DNA of 64,000 nt, taken from contig SVFB01000085.1 in the NCBI GenBank assembly GCA_015057085.1, positions 35,124 to 99,123 of the forward strand, given 5' to 3'. Made by a program: the position numbers and the translations under genes. The DNA is from Lachnospiraceae bacterium (GTDB lineage Bacteria > Bacillota > Clostridia > Lachnospirales > Lachnospiraceae). Below are positions 9,741 to 17,066 of the stretch, one piece after another. The notes below the pieces were generated by a model, which did no database searches, was not told where the DNA came from, and worked only from the letters and a program-made list of their open reading frames with translations. The first letter of the stretch is position 1. Each line of letters opens with the position of its first letter.

Positions 9741-9761
9741 ACAGTGCCGCCGTAGCACTGT
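9741..9761 (-). other. Short hairpin in the lysA leader
   Basis: ACAGTGC and GCACTGT form a perfect 7-bp stem around a 7-nt loop, located at about the transcription start of lysA. It may affect mRNA stability; it has no T-tract, so it is not a terminator. Confidence 0.45.
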
Positions 9762-9769
9762 TATTCGCT

Positions 9770-9798
9770 ATCTTACAGTAGAAAAAACGGAAATTCAA
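9770..9798 (-). promoter_or_regulatory. lysA promoter
   Basis: On the minus strand TTGAAT (9793-9798) and TAAGAT (9770-9775) are 17 bp apart, a good sigma-A promoter about 57 bp upstream of the lysA start. Confidence 0.7.
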
Positions 9799-9842
9799 CC
9801 GCGCAAGCAATTTACTTAATAAAATAAAGTGAAAAAATGCAC

Positions 9843-9871
9843 TTTACTTTTCGAACAAATGTTCGTATAAT
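9843..9871 (+). promoter_or_regulatory. Promoter with LexA (SOS) box
   Basis: TTTACT (9843-9848) and a perfect TATAAT (9866-9871) are 17 bp apart. The spacer holds the palindrome CGAACAAATGTTCG (9852-9865), which matches the Gram-positive LexA site CGAAC-N4-GTTCG. A repressor bound here would cover the -35/-10 spacer, so the next gene is expected to be induced by DNA damage. Confidence 0.85.
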
Positions 9872-9904
9872 AAAACAAAGATTTTGGAATTAGGAGGCGA
9901 TAGT

Positions 9905-10168
9905 TTGGCAGTTATAAAATCATATCAATCCTTTGATTGGAAGCCTTGCACGATTGTTCCTGTCATTGCCTCATTTGACACGGAAGGACATATCCGACCG
10001 CTTTATGTTCGTATCAACAATGCTTCTTTTCGCATAGAATCCTATTGGGAAAAGAAAAGCTATGCAAATATATCAGAATTTATGTGTCATATTTTGGATG
10101 GAGACTGCATGCGCGCAATTGCCTTGACTTATTATCATGATTCACAGACCTGGACCATTCCGCGATAA
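9905..10168 (+). CDS. SOS-controlled small protein of unknown function
   Basis: This 87-residue protein has no signal peptide, membrane segment or motif I can name. It is rich in aromatic residues, with SYQSFDWKPCTIVPVIASF near the start and YYHDSQTWTIPR at the end, and probably forms a small beta-rich fold. I place the start at TTG 9905, seven bases after AGGAGG (9892-9897); the frame remains open further upstream but would read through the ribosome site. The LexA-boxed promoter directly upstream makes a DNA-damage role likely. It has no polymerase or nuclease neighbour in this window. Confidence 0.72.
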   Translation: MAVIKSYQSFDWKPCTIVPVIASFDTEGHIRPLYVRINNASFRIESYWEKKSYANISEFMCHILDGDCMRAIALTYYHDSQTWTIPR

Positions 10169-10174
10169 TCACTT

Positions 10175-10301
10175 TTATCTCAGTCGGAGTTACAATCTCC
10201 GACTGAGATAAACGCTCCGCGAGGATGCGCAGAGATTTGCATATGAAATATGTCAGCTACGCTGACGCAAATCTCGCGCCAAGTCTCGCGAGCGAGACTT
10301 G
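10175..10301 (+). repeat. Structured dispersed repeat, copy 1 (127 bp)
   Basis: It begins 7 bp after the stop of the SOS gene. Hairpin a: 15-bp perfect stem (10175-10189 with 10197-10211). A conserved linker CGCTCCGCGAGGAT follows. A three-way junction comes next: GCGC, a bulged A and GAGATTTGC (10227-10240) pair with GCAAATCTCGCGC (10267-10279), enclosing hairpins CATAT-GAA-ATATG and GTCAGC-TAC-GCTGAC. Hairpin c: CAAGTCTC/GAGACTTG (10280-10301). It is about 98 percent identical to copy 2. There is no coding frame. Confidence 0.92.
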
Positions 10302-10310
10302 AACCCTCGT

Positions 10311-10339
10311 TTGCGATTTTTCCATTGTTTCTTTATAAT
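10311..10339 (+). promoter_or_regulatory. Promoter of the lytic transglycosylase gene
   Basis: TTGCGA (10311-10316) and a perfect TATAAT (10334-10339), 17 bp apart, lie just beyond repeat copy 1 and about 100 bp before the start codon. Confidence 0.6.
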
Positions 10340-10437
10340 TATGACTGAAGTTTTTTAGTATAGCACGGCATATTCATTTTTTTTAAATCATGTCGATATA
10401 AATTTAAATGGGGATTGTTTAGAAAGGAAGTGGCAGG

Positions 10438-11244
10438 ATGGATGTAAAGGTATATTCTTATCTCAATCCTGAAGCCGTAGAGGCTCATAAAGCAAAAGCG
10501 CAGAAACTTGCTGAAGCCAAAAGCGCTTCAGATGTTTCTGCACTTGATTTTGATGAGACATATGATTTGGCAAAAAAAGCTTTAAAGGCAATGAATGTGG
10601 ATGCAGCCTTAGAGGCGTTAAAAAATTCCGGCGAAAACGGATTTCGCCTGGACTCCAAACTTGCATATGAATTAGGTCTGACAAATTCATATTCCGGTGT
10701 CGATTCCGCTTCCGGTTCATCCGGCAGCTCCGATTCCGGTTCGACTTCCTCCGGCAGCAAGACTTCCGTAGATTTGTCTTCTCTTCCGGTAGATGTCACC
10801 GGACATACAACTAAGAATTGTCCATCCCACAGTGGTACCAGCGGATATTCAAATTCCGGTACGTTACAGTGTTCAGATGAATTACAAGCTTACTTCGAAC
10901 AGGCTGCGGCTGCAACCGGTGTAGATGTGAAGCTTTTAAAAGCAGTTGCTTATTGCGAATCCAGCTTTAATCCAAATGATTTAAGCAGCGCCGGCGCAAT
11001 GGGTGTCATGCAGCTGATGCCATGCAATGTCGAAGATTACAGTATTTCCGATCCATATGATGCAGAGCAGAATATTCTTGGTGGCGCATGTGAATTAGCT
11101 GATTATTTAAATAAATACGACGGCGACTTAGAGCTATCTCTGGCTGCTTATAACGCAGGAAGCGGAACCGTCCGTAAATACGGCGGGGTTCCATCCTTCT
11201 GCGAAAATTACATTAATAAAGTAATCACTTTATATAATAGCTGA
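10438..11244 (+). CDS. Lytic transglycosylase (SLT domain) without signal peptide
   Basis: The 268-residue protein ends in a Slt70-type lysozyme-like domain (about 145-268), which cleaves peptidoglycan to 1,6-anhydromuramic products. The catalytic Glu174 is in AYCESSFNP; AGAMGVMQLMP and ELSLAAYNAGSGTVRKYGG are the other signatures. Residues 1-85 are a charged helical region, followed by a Ser/Gly linker (87-110). There is no Sec signal peptide, which is unusual for an enzyme acting on the wall and recalls flagellum-exported muramidases such as FlgJ; that export route is an inference. The start follows AAAGGAAGTGGCAGG. Its last 15 bp overlap the convergent beta-galactosidase gene. Confidence 0.88.
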   Translation: MDVKVYSYLNPEAVEAHKAKAQKLAEAKSASDVSALDFDETYDLAKKALKAMNVDAALEALKNSGENGFRLDSKLAYELGLTNSYSGVDSASGSSGSSDSGSTSSGSKTSVDLSSLPVDVTGHTTKNCPSHSGTSGYSNSGTLQCSDELQAYFEQAAAATGVDVKLLKAVAYCESSFNPNDLSSAGAMGVMQLMPCNVEDYSISDPYDAEQNILGGACELADYLNKYDGDLELSLAAYNAGSGTVRKYGGVPSFCENYINKVITLYNS

Positions 11245-13734
11245 TTGAATCTGATTATCCTGCGCTTTCACTTCCAGTTTTACTTGCGCAGACTTCTTCA
11301 TTCGAATCACTGCCAATGCGGTTCCGCGGTATGTTGTGGCTTTTCCTGAAGCATAGCAATCCTCTGTAATCGGATTGGCAGATCCGAATCCCAGCAAACT
11401 TCCATCTCCTGTTACAATGGCTTCCAATTCTTCCGTCGCATTTGTAACAACATTTTGATGCTCATCCACAATTTCTACTTTTACATACAATAAACATTCG
11501 TCATCCTTTGGAGCAGGCATTTCTTCTTTGATCAGGCGGATTGCTTTCGGTGTCGATGCTGAAGATAACATATCCTGTGAATCTCCGTCAGCATCCTTTC
11601 CAACCACGCGCAAAGTTCCGGCTTGATAGGTGGTATCCAGCTTTGCAATATGATCAGAAGTTTCAACATTCCCAATCAATTCATCATTCAAATAAAATTC
11701 CACTGAAGATGCCGAAGAATATGCCACAATCTGAATCGGCTTTCCTTCATATCCCTTCCAATCCCAGGAAGGAGTCACATCCGGCCAGCCCCACATGCTA
11801 ACCAATTCTGCTTTTCCATAGTCCTTCGGATCAACCGTAAAGACTCTTGTAACCTTTTGCCCCCAAAGGATTTGACGCATCACGCCTTGCGGCAAAACAG
11901 TTCCGTTAATATCAATATCCGCATCATTTGCCAGTCTCCATGGATATTTTGAAGAATGTGACATCAAAGAAAACGGCCCTGCTTGAATTTCCGGACTGTC
12001 AGGCTCTCCAAAAACAGACTTTCCGATTCCTGCTTCTCCGATATAATCAAATGCAGTCCAGGTGAAATCACCGATCACATGAGAAAGCTTCTGCGTCAAT
12101 GACCAAACCTCTTCCATCTTGTTCGGATATGACTCCGTACCTACAATCACACGTTCCGGATATAATTTATGATCCAGTTCATAATGATCATCCATGTAAT
12201 TGTATCCAACCACATCAAGATGTCCAACGAATGCTTCTGACCGTTCTTCCCAACTGGTATCTTCACTATCACCGGAAGCGTTTTGCATCTGCGTCACTTC
12301 TCCTGACATTGCTGCAAGAAATGCTTTTGCACCTTCCTCTGCTGTTCGATCATCGAGTCCTGACCAATAGGAGCATAAACCATTGGTAATCAATCCGTTC
12401 GGGACCAACATGCGCATATATTCAGCCAGTTCCATTGCGATTTGATAACCATCACCAAGACCGCCGCGCTCCACAATTTCATTTCCGGTGGACCACAAAA
12501 TAATCGAAGGATGATTCCTGTCGCGCTTTACAAAAGAAGCCATATCCGCTTTCCAATCCGTATCGAAAAATTGGCTGTAATCTCCCGGTTGCTTTGCCAT
12601 TCCCCAGGCATCAAAAGCTTCCGTGAATACATAGATTCCCAGACGGTCGCAAGCCTCCATCAGCTCTTTCGAAGGCGGATTATGCGCCATGCGAACCGCA
12701 TTGTAACCCAACTCCTTCATCTTCTTGATTCTGCGATATTCACTATCATAAAATGAAACCGCGCCAAGAATACCATGATCATGATGAATACAGCCGCCTT
12801 TTAATTTCACAGTTTCTCCATTAATGCGCAAACCGTTTTTCGCATCTGCTGTAACTGTACGAATACCAAAAAGCACCTGCTGTTTGTCATAGGCCGGCTC
12901 TGCCTCACAGGCTTCCAGGCGCACACCGAAGGTTCCTATTTCTGTCATTTCAGCTGCAACGATATATAAATTTGGATGCAGGGCGTCCCACAGTTTCGGA
13001 TTTTCCACCGTCATCGGAATCCTGGCAACCGTCTCGCTCTGCTTCTTTACAAAAACTTTTGCAGTTCGAACCGGTGCTGCTTTTGCATCCTCTTCCGAAT
13101 TCAAAGAAAGCTTTACTTCCACCATTCGATCTTTCAAAGTCTCGTTTACTACTGTTACCTCTGCCATGAGATAAGCACAATTTTCCCCATCCTGCGATTG
13201 TTCCACACGCTTGGTATATGTATAGATTCCATCTGTTGCAATATGTAAAAAAGGCCGATGTTCAATTGTGACATGTCGATAGATTCCAGCGCCGGTATAC
13301 CATCTGCTATTTGGTTGCATTGACGGATTACAGGTCACCGTGATGCGATTCTCACAGCCGAAATCCAGTCGCTCTGTCAAATCCACATCAAAAGGTGTGT
13401 AGCCATAATGATGCAAAGCCACGCGACTTCCATTCACTTCTACAGTGGCATTCATCATCACGCCATCAAAATGCAATATCACCTGTTGATTTTTCCACTC
13501 CTCTGGAATTACCACATGTTTGGTATAATTTGCAATTTTTCCATCGAAATAGCCCATTGCAGGTCCTGCCGGAGCATCCTTTGTCACCGGTTGCTCTATC
13601 ATATAGTCATGCGGCAGACAAACGCATTTTCCGCGATTGCCCTGCAAAAATGAAAGCGCATCATACATGCCCTCTTTCCAATACCATTCCTCATCAAATG
13701 ATTGTACTTGTTTCTTTACATCTAATTTTTGCAT
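11230..13734 (-). CDS. Glycoside hydrolase family 2, probable beta-galactosidase
   Basis: The 834-residue enzyme has the GH2 order: sugar-binding jelly roll (1-200), immunoglobulin-like domain (200-310), TIM barrel (310-590) and C-terminal beta domains. STGNEIVERGG carries the acid/base Glu and IVGTESYPNK the nucleophile Glu. GGCIHHDHGILGAV and RMAHNPPSKELMEACDRLG are typical of the beta-galactosidase branch with DUF4982. There is no signal peptide, so it acts on imported oligosaccharides. AGGAGG precedes ATG 13734. The divergent AraC-type gene 150 bp away is the probable activator. Beta-glucuronidase or another GH2 activity is possible; galactosidase is favoured by motifs and by the galactanase nearby. 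Confidence 0.88.
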   Translation of the reverse strand: MQKLDVKKQVQSFDEEWYWKEGMYDALSFLQGNRGKCVCLPHDYMIEQPVTKDAPAGPAMGYFDGKIANYTKHVVIPEEWKNQQVILHFDGVMMNATVEVNGSRVALHHYGYTPFDVDLTERLDFGCENRITVTCNPSMQPNSRWYTGAGIYRHVTIEHRPFLHIATDGIYTYTKRVEQSQDGENCAYLMAEVTVVNETLKDRMVEVKLSLNSEEDAKAAPVRTAKVFVKKQSETVARIPMTVENPKLWDALHPNLYIVAAEMTEIGTFGVRLEACEAEPAYDKQQVLFGIRTVTADAKNGLRINGETVKLKGGCIHHDHGILGAVSFYDSEYRRIKKMKELGYNAVRMAHNPPSKELMEACDRLGIYVFTEAFDAWGMAKQPGDYSQFFDTDWKADMASFVKRDRNHPSIILWSTGNEIVERGGLGDGYQIAMELAEYMRMLVPNGLITNGLCSYWSGLDDRTAEEGAKAFLAAMSGEVTQMQNASGDSEDTSWEERSEAFVGHLDVVGYNYMDDHYELDHKLYPERVIVGTESYPNKMEEVWSLTQKLSHVIGDFTWTAFDYIGEAGIGKSVFGEPDSPEIQAGPFSLMSHSSKYPWRLANDADIDINGTVLPQGVMRQILWGQKVTRVFTVDPKDYGKAELVSMWGWPDVTPSWDWKGYEGKPIQIVAYSSASSVEFYLNDELIGNVETSDHIAKLDTTYQAGTLRVVGKDADGDSQDMLSSASTPKAIRLIKEEMPAPKDDECLLYVKVEIVDEHQNVVTNATEELEAIVTGDGSLLGFGSANPITEDCYASGKATTYRGTALAVIRMKKSAQVKLEVKAQDNQIQSAII

Positions 13735-13813
13735 AGTTCAGCCCTCCTAATCTCATCATATCAGCATTGAGGCGATTTTCCCATAAGATAATTTTTATGC
13801 AATCCGAGATTTT

Positions 13814-13842
13814 TTGACATTTTTATTTTATTTCGATATATT
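13814..13842 (+). promoter_or_regulatory. Promoter of the AraC-type regulator gene
   Basis: A consensus TTGACA (13814-13819) and TATATT (13837-13842) are 17 bp apart, about 43 bp before the start codon. Confidence 0.75.
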
Positions 13843-13884
13843 GTTTACAAGCGAGACTTGAACATAAAATGCGGAGGATGAGCA

Positions 13885-15000
13885 ATGGCATTTTTACTCT
13901 ATGGTGATATTATGAACACCATATATTTATACTATCTTAAGCATGGGCACGGAATCACCATTCAAAAAGCTGCTGAACTATTAATCGCAAAACAAAAAGT
14001 GCGAAACGGACTGCCACAGCAACCGGATTTTTCCAAATGGGATACTACAAATCTCACACAATTAAAAGAATTATCCTATAACCTTGGTTTTTCTGTTGAT
14101 GAAATTCACAAGGTTGAGACAGATTATGCACCCCAGAGCAAAATCCGGACATATCATCTGCGAAATCGTGTCCAGATTTCTACCGAAACAGAATATAATA
14201 CTGATGAATATGTTTCGCTTCCCTATATCACAGTTATATATATATTGAAAGGGAAAGCAGACTTTTTCACAGAAGAGGAATCTATGGTGTTGCACGAAGG
14301 TGATTTATTGATTTTGCCGGAACATCTTCCCTTCCGCCTATTTGTAACAAAGGATGATATCGCCTTAAATATCGTAACCGGAAAGGATTTGTTTCAGCAA
14401 AATTTTACCGGACTTCTCTCTGACAATGCTGTGCTATCAGATTTTTTCCACCGCGCACTATTTGAAACCAATCCGGAAATCCTTCGCTTTTATCTTCCGA
14501 TATCCGAGGAAATTTTAGATATCATCCGCCACCTTTTCATCGAATTCACAATGCAAAAGGATTTTTATATCGATGTGTTTTTAAATTACCTGCAGATCTT
14601 TTATGCAGAAATATTTCGAAACGGCGATGCGCAACCGAAGCATATCAGCCGAAAAGATACTTCGCGAGTGAATCTGGTATCCTCCTTGCTGATGTATATT
14701 CAAGCCAACTACCGCACAGTCACCCTACAGGAATTGGCAGAACAATTCCATTATACGCCGGCTTATCTGAGTCGGCTCATTCACAGCGAAACCAAAATGA
14801 CGCTAAACGAACTAAAGACGCAGCTAAAAATGAAGACCGCAAAGGATTTGCTTCATAATACAGCCTTAACCATCGAACAAATATCGGAATTGTCAGGCTA
14901 CAACAGTGCCGACCATTTTACACATATTTTCAAGAAAGAAACAGGAATTGCACCAAGCTTATATCGGAAGCAACATGTCTCTTCCGGTTTATCAAACTAA
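13885..15000 (+). CDS. AraC-family transcriptional regulator with cupin domain
   Basis: The 371-residue protein has an N-terminal extension, a cupin-like ligand domain around residues 95-180 (YILKGKADFF, LHEGDLLILPEHLPF) and a double helix-turn-helix AraC domain at about 270-365 (LQELAEQFHYTPAYLSRLI and EQISELSGYNSADHFTHIFK). Such proteins activate nearby sugar genes when a ligand binds the cupin. It is divergent from the GH2 beta-galactosidase, whose promoter shows a TATGAT -10 but no good -35, as expected of an activated promoter. ATG 13885 follows GGAGG; an internal ATG at 13912 is an alternative start. Confidence 0.88.
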   Translation: MAFLLYGDIMNTIYLYYLKHGHGITIQKAAELLIAKQKVRNGLPQQPDFSKWDTTNLTQLKELSYNLGFSVDEIHKVETDYAPQSKIRTYHLRNRVQISTETEYNTDEYVSLPYITVIYILKGKADFFTEEESMVLHEGDLLILPEHLPFRLFVTKDDIALNIVTGKDLFQQNFTGLLSDNAVLSDFFHRALFETNPEILRFYLPISEEILDIIRHLFIEFTMQKDFYIDVFLNYLQIFYAEIFRNGDAQPKHISRKDTSRVNLVSSLLMYIQANYRTVTLQELAEQFHYTPAYLSRLIHSETKMTLNELKTQLKMKTAKDLLHNTALTIEQISELSGYNSADHFTHIFKKETGIAPSLYRKQHVSSGLSN

Positions 15001-15010
15001 AATTTTTGAT

Positions 15011-15037
15011 TAATATTTTCAGCAGATCTGCCGATAT
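15011..15037 (+). promoter_or_regulatory. Sigma-D (sigma-28) type promoter
   Basis: TAAT (15011-15014), a 15-bp spacer and GCCGATAT (15030-15037) match the flagellar sigma-D consensus TAAA-N15-GCCGATAA except for the last base of each box. A sigma-A pair with 15-17 bp spacing is not apparent here. Expected start site is near 15044. Confidence 0.65.
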
Positions 15038-15043
15038 ATATTT

Positions 15044-15168
15044 TGCGAACATGAAAGGGAATACATGTGAAGCGAACCGGGACATGTGGTCATTCCGGTA
15101 GGAACTCAAACAATTACATACGTAACGCCAGGGACGGAAGCGCATTTAGTGTTCTTTCGTCCTTTTTT
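15044..15168 (+). ncRNA. Candidate structured leader or small RNA ending in a terminator
   Basis: Downstream of the sigma-D-type promoter the sequence can form ACATG/CATGT (15049-15068), a bulged hairpin ACCGG-GAC/GTC-CCGGT (15076-15099), a small TTAC/GTAA hairpin (15114-15125) and a strong terminator GGACGGAAG/CTTTCGTCC (15132-15162) followed by six T. The sequence does not match riboswitch consensus patterns I know. It could be a cis-acting leader of the next gene or a free RNA of about 125 nt; the terminator may also end the AraC gene transcript. Confidence 0.5.
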
Positions 15169-15236
15169 GTTTCTTTCTTGAACGGACTCAACAACAGAAA
15201 TAATCGTTACTCAATCTTAACAAAGGAGTGAAGTAA

Positions 15237-16337
15237 ATGATTATCACATCAAGTAATGTAAACATGGCTTCTAATCGAAGCTACCGAAAACACGAGCTAT
15301 CCTACACGGCATATCAACGTTCCATGACCTCTCTCGGAGTTCAAACAACTCCGGAAGGTTTTCAGAATCTGATAGCGGATAAAAGCGCACAGGATGATAC
15401 ATCCACATCCGGCCAGGCCTCAGAAACGCCTAGTTCTCTGGAGGATATCAAGGAAATGCTCTCCTCTACTTCCGAGACCATGCGCGCCAATCTCTACCAA
15501 AACCAGTTAAAGCAGGTTGAAGATGTGCGACGAAAAATTATCCAATATCTGATGAAGTTACTCTTCGGTCAAGATGAAGTTTACGATTTAGACGAAAACC
15601 TGCAGTCTTCTGCCAATCAATCATCTTCTGACGCGACCTACAGCATCGGAGTGCAAACCAATCGTTATACAACCTATTACGAATTTCACGAAGATGAATC
15701 GGTAAGCCTTTCTACCACAGGTACTGTGCAAACGGCAGATGGACGCAGCATTGATTTCGGTGTCAATCTAAATCTCACGCGTTCTTTCACAGAAGTAACT
15801 TCAACACAGGTTGATTACAGTCAACCGATTTTAATTGATCCTCTGGTAATCAATGTTGATGCCTCTTTTGTCGGGCTATCTGACCAAACCTTTACTTTTG
15901 ATCTAGATTCGGATGGCACGGCAGATGAAATGAAAGGTCTCGCACAAGGAAGCGGATTCCTTGCTCTGGACCAAAATGAAAATGGCATCATCGACAACGG
16001 CTCCGAACTTTTCGGCACAACCACTGGAAACGGATTCGAAGAACTGGGGGAATATGATGAAGATGGTAATGGTTGGATTGATGAGGCAGATTCTGTCTTT
16101 TCGAAATTAAAGGTTTGGTGTAAAGAAAAAGACGGAACCGACAAATTAATCGACCTAAAAGATGCAGGCGTAGGCGCTATTTACCTAGGCAGTGCCGCCG
16201 GAGACTTCTCTCTTACCGACGAAAACAATCAGACCGATGCGATTGTGCGCAGACATGGAATCTTTTTGTATGAAGACGGTAATGTAGGAACCATCCAACA
16301 AGTGGATATGGCCGCACAAGCCGACTACTCTGCATAA
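15237..16337 (+). CDS. Calcium-binding-like protein, sigma-D-associated, unknown function
   Basis: The 366-residue acidic protein lacks a signal peptide and membrane segments. The N-terminal half is Ser/Thr/Gln-rich and partly helical (about 60-110). The C-terminal half holds three EF-hand-like acidic loops: DLDSDGTADE, DQNENGIIDNGSE and DEDGNGWIDEAD (about 220-280), followed by a beta-rich tail. This arrangement occurs in cell-surface or secreted calcium-binding proteins, so lack of a Sec signal is notable. AAGGAG precedes ATG 15237. A sigma-D-type promoter and structured leader lie upstream, and a terminator follows. Co-expression with flagella, and possibly flagellar export, are inferences. 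Confidence 0.7.
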   Translation: MIITSSNVNMASNRSYRKHELSYTAYQRSMTSLGVQTTPEGFQNLIADKSAQDDTSTSGQASETPSSLEDIKEMLSSTSETMRANLYQNQLKQVEDVRRKIIQYLMKLLFGQDEVYDLDENLQSSANQSSSDATYSIGVQTNRYTTYYEFHEDESVSLSTTGTVQTADGRSIDFGVNLNLTRSFTEVTSTQVDYSQPILIDPLVINVDASFVGLSDQTFTFDLDSDGTADEMKGLAQGSGFLALDQNENGIIDNGSELFGTTTGNGFEELGEYDEDGNGWIDEADSVFSKLKVWCKEKDGTDKLIDLKDAGVGAIYLGSAAGDFSLTDENNQTDAIVRRHGIFLYEDGNVGTIQQVDMAAQADYSA

Positions 16338-16376
16338 AACCAACTGTACACCATTCACAAATTGACCACGCAAAAA

Positions 16377-16402
16377 GGCTGTCCATTCGGACAGCCTTTT
16401 TT
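16377..16402. terminator. Bidirectional terminator between the calcium-binding protein gene and trpF
   Basis: Stem GGCTGTCC/GGACAGCC with loop ATTC, preceded by five A and followed by six T, separates two convergent genes. Confidence 0.92.
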
Positions 16403-16408
16403 GCATGA

Positions 16409-17056
16409 TTATTTTAAATTTGCCTCTTTACTATTTTCAATGAATCTTTGGACTTTCACAGCACTTTTCCCGCAATCGCCCTCTACTCCGCTACTGACAT
16501 CTACCACATTAGGCGCAAACATTGAAATCGCCTGTCCCACATTTTCCGGATTCAAACCGCCTGCAAATACCAGCAATTTCTGTGTCTTTTTTAAGGAATT
16601 CAAATACTGCTGTATCGCATCGCGCTTTGCGATTTCTTCATCCCAGCCGGATGTTCTTCCACTGCCATATTTCGCAGCATCCACAACATAAGCCTTGATT
16701 TTCTTATCTTCACACAACTGCATGCTTGCATCATCAGCTCCAAGATTTACGGCTTGCCAGATATCACCATCCCAGGCTTGCAATACTTCTGAAGATAATG
16801 TTCCATGTACTTGAATCACAGAGAAGCCAAGGCTTTTCAAACGTTCCAACAAGGAAAGCGTCGGACTTACGCATACTGCCACCGGCATAATTGCCGAATC
16901 CAAACAAGAAAGCAATTCCTTTGCCTTTTCATCGCTTAAGTTCCGCTTGCTTTTCTCAAAAAATACAAATCCGGCATACTCCGGGCGATATTGATTGATT
17001 AAATTTATATCCTCTAATGTGGTAATCCCACAAATTTTCACTTCTGTTTGTTTCAT
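16409..17056 (-). CDS. trpF: Phosphoribosylanthranilate isomerase
   Basis: The 215-residue TIM-barrel enzyme catalyses the Amadori rearrangement of phosphoribosylanthranilate in tryptophan synthesis. The start VKICGITTLED carries the catalytic Cys, YVVDAAKYGSGRTSGWD the catalytic Asp, and FAGGLNPENV plus VDVSSGVEG form the phosphate-binding end. Unusually it is not in a trp operon but 10 bp downstream of alanine racemase, with no other trp genes in the window. Given the good conservation of catalytic residues, I keep the TrpF call. Confidence 0.88.
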   Translation of the reverse strand: MKQTEVKICGITTLEDINLINQYRPEYAGFVFFEKSKRNLSDEKAKELLSCLDSAIMPVAVCVSPTLSLLERLKSLGFSVIQVHGTLSSEVLQAWDGDIWQAVNLGADDASMQLCEDKKIKAYVVDAAKYGSGRTSGWDEEIAKRDAIQQYLNSLKKTQKLLVFAGGLNPENVGQAISMFAPNVVDVSSGVEGDCGKSAVKVQRFIENSKEANLK

Positions 17057-17066
17057 CTTTCATCAA

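Noticed and set aside
9714..9770. Lysine riboswitch before lysA
   Set aside because: The predicted leader is only about 50 nt, far too short for the lysine aptamer.
10371..10399. Second sigma-D promoter (GTCGATAT) before the lytic transglycosylase
   Set aside because: The -10-like sequence has no TAAA-type -35 at 14-16 bp, and a good sigma-A promoter exists at 10311-10339.
13850..13863. 14-bp match (AGCGAGACTTGAAC) to the tail of repeat copy 1, upstream of the AraC-type gene
   Set aside because: Only half of hairpin c is present, with no other part of the element nearby. It may be a remnant, but the match is too short to count as a copy.
15044..15168. Cyclic di-GMP riboswitch (GEMM-I or class II) as explanation of the leader
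   Set aside because: The GEMM-I core sequences (GCAAACC and GACGCAAAGC) and the class II core are absent.
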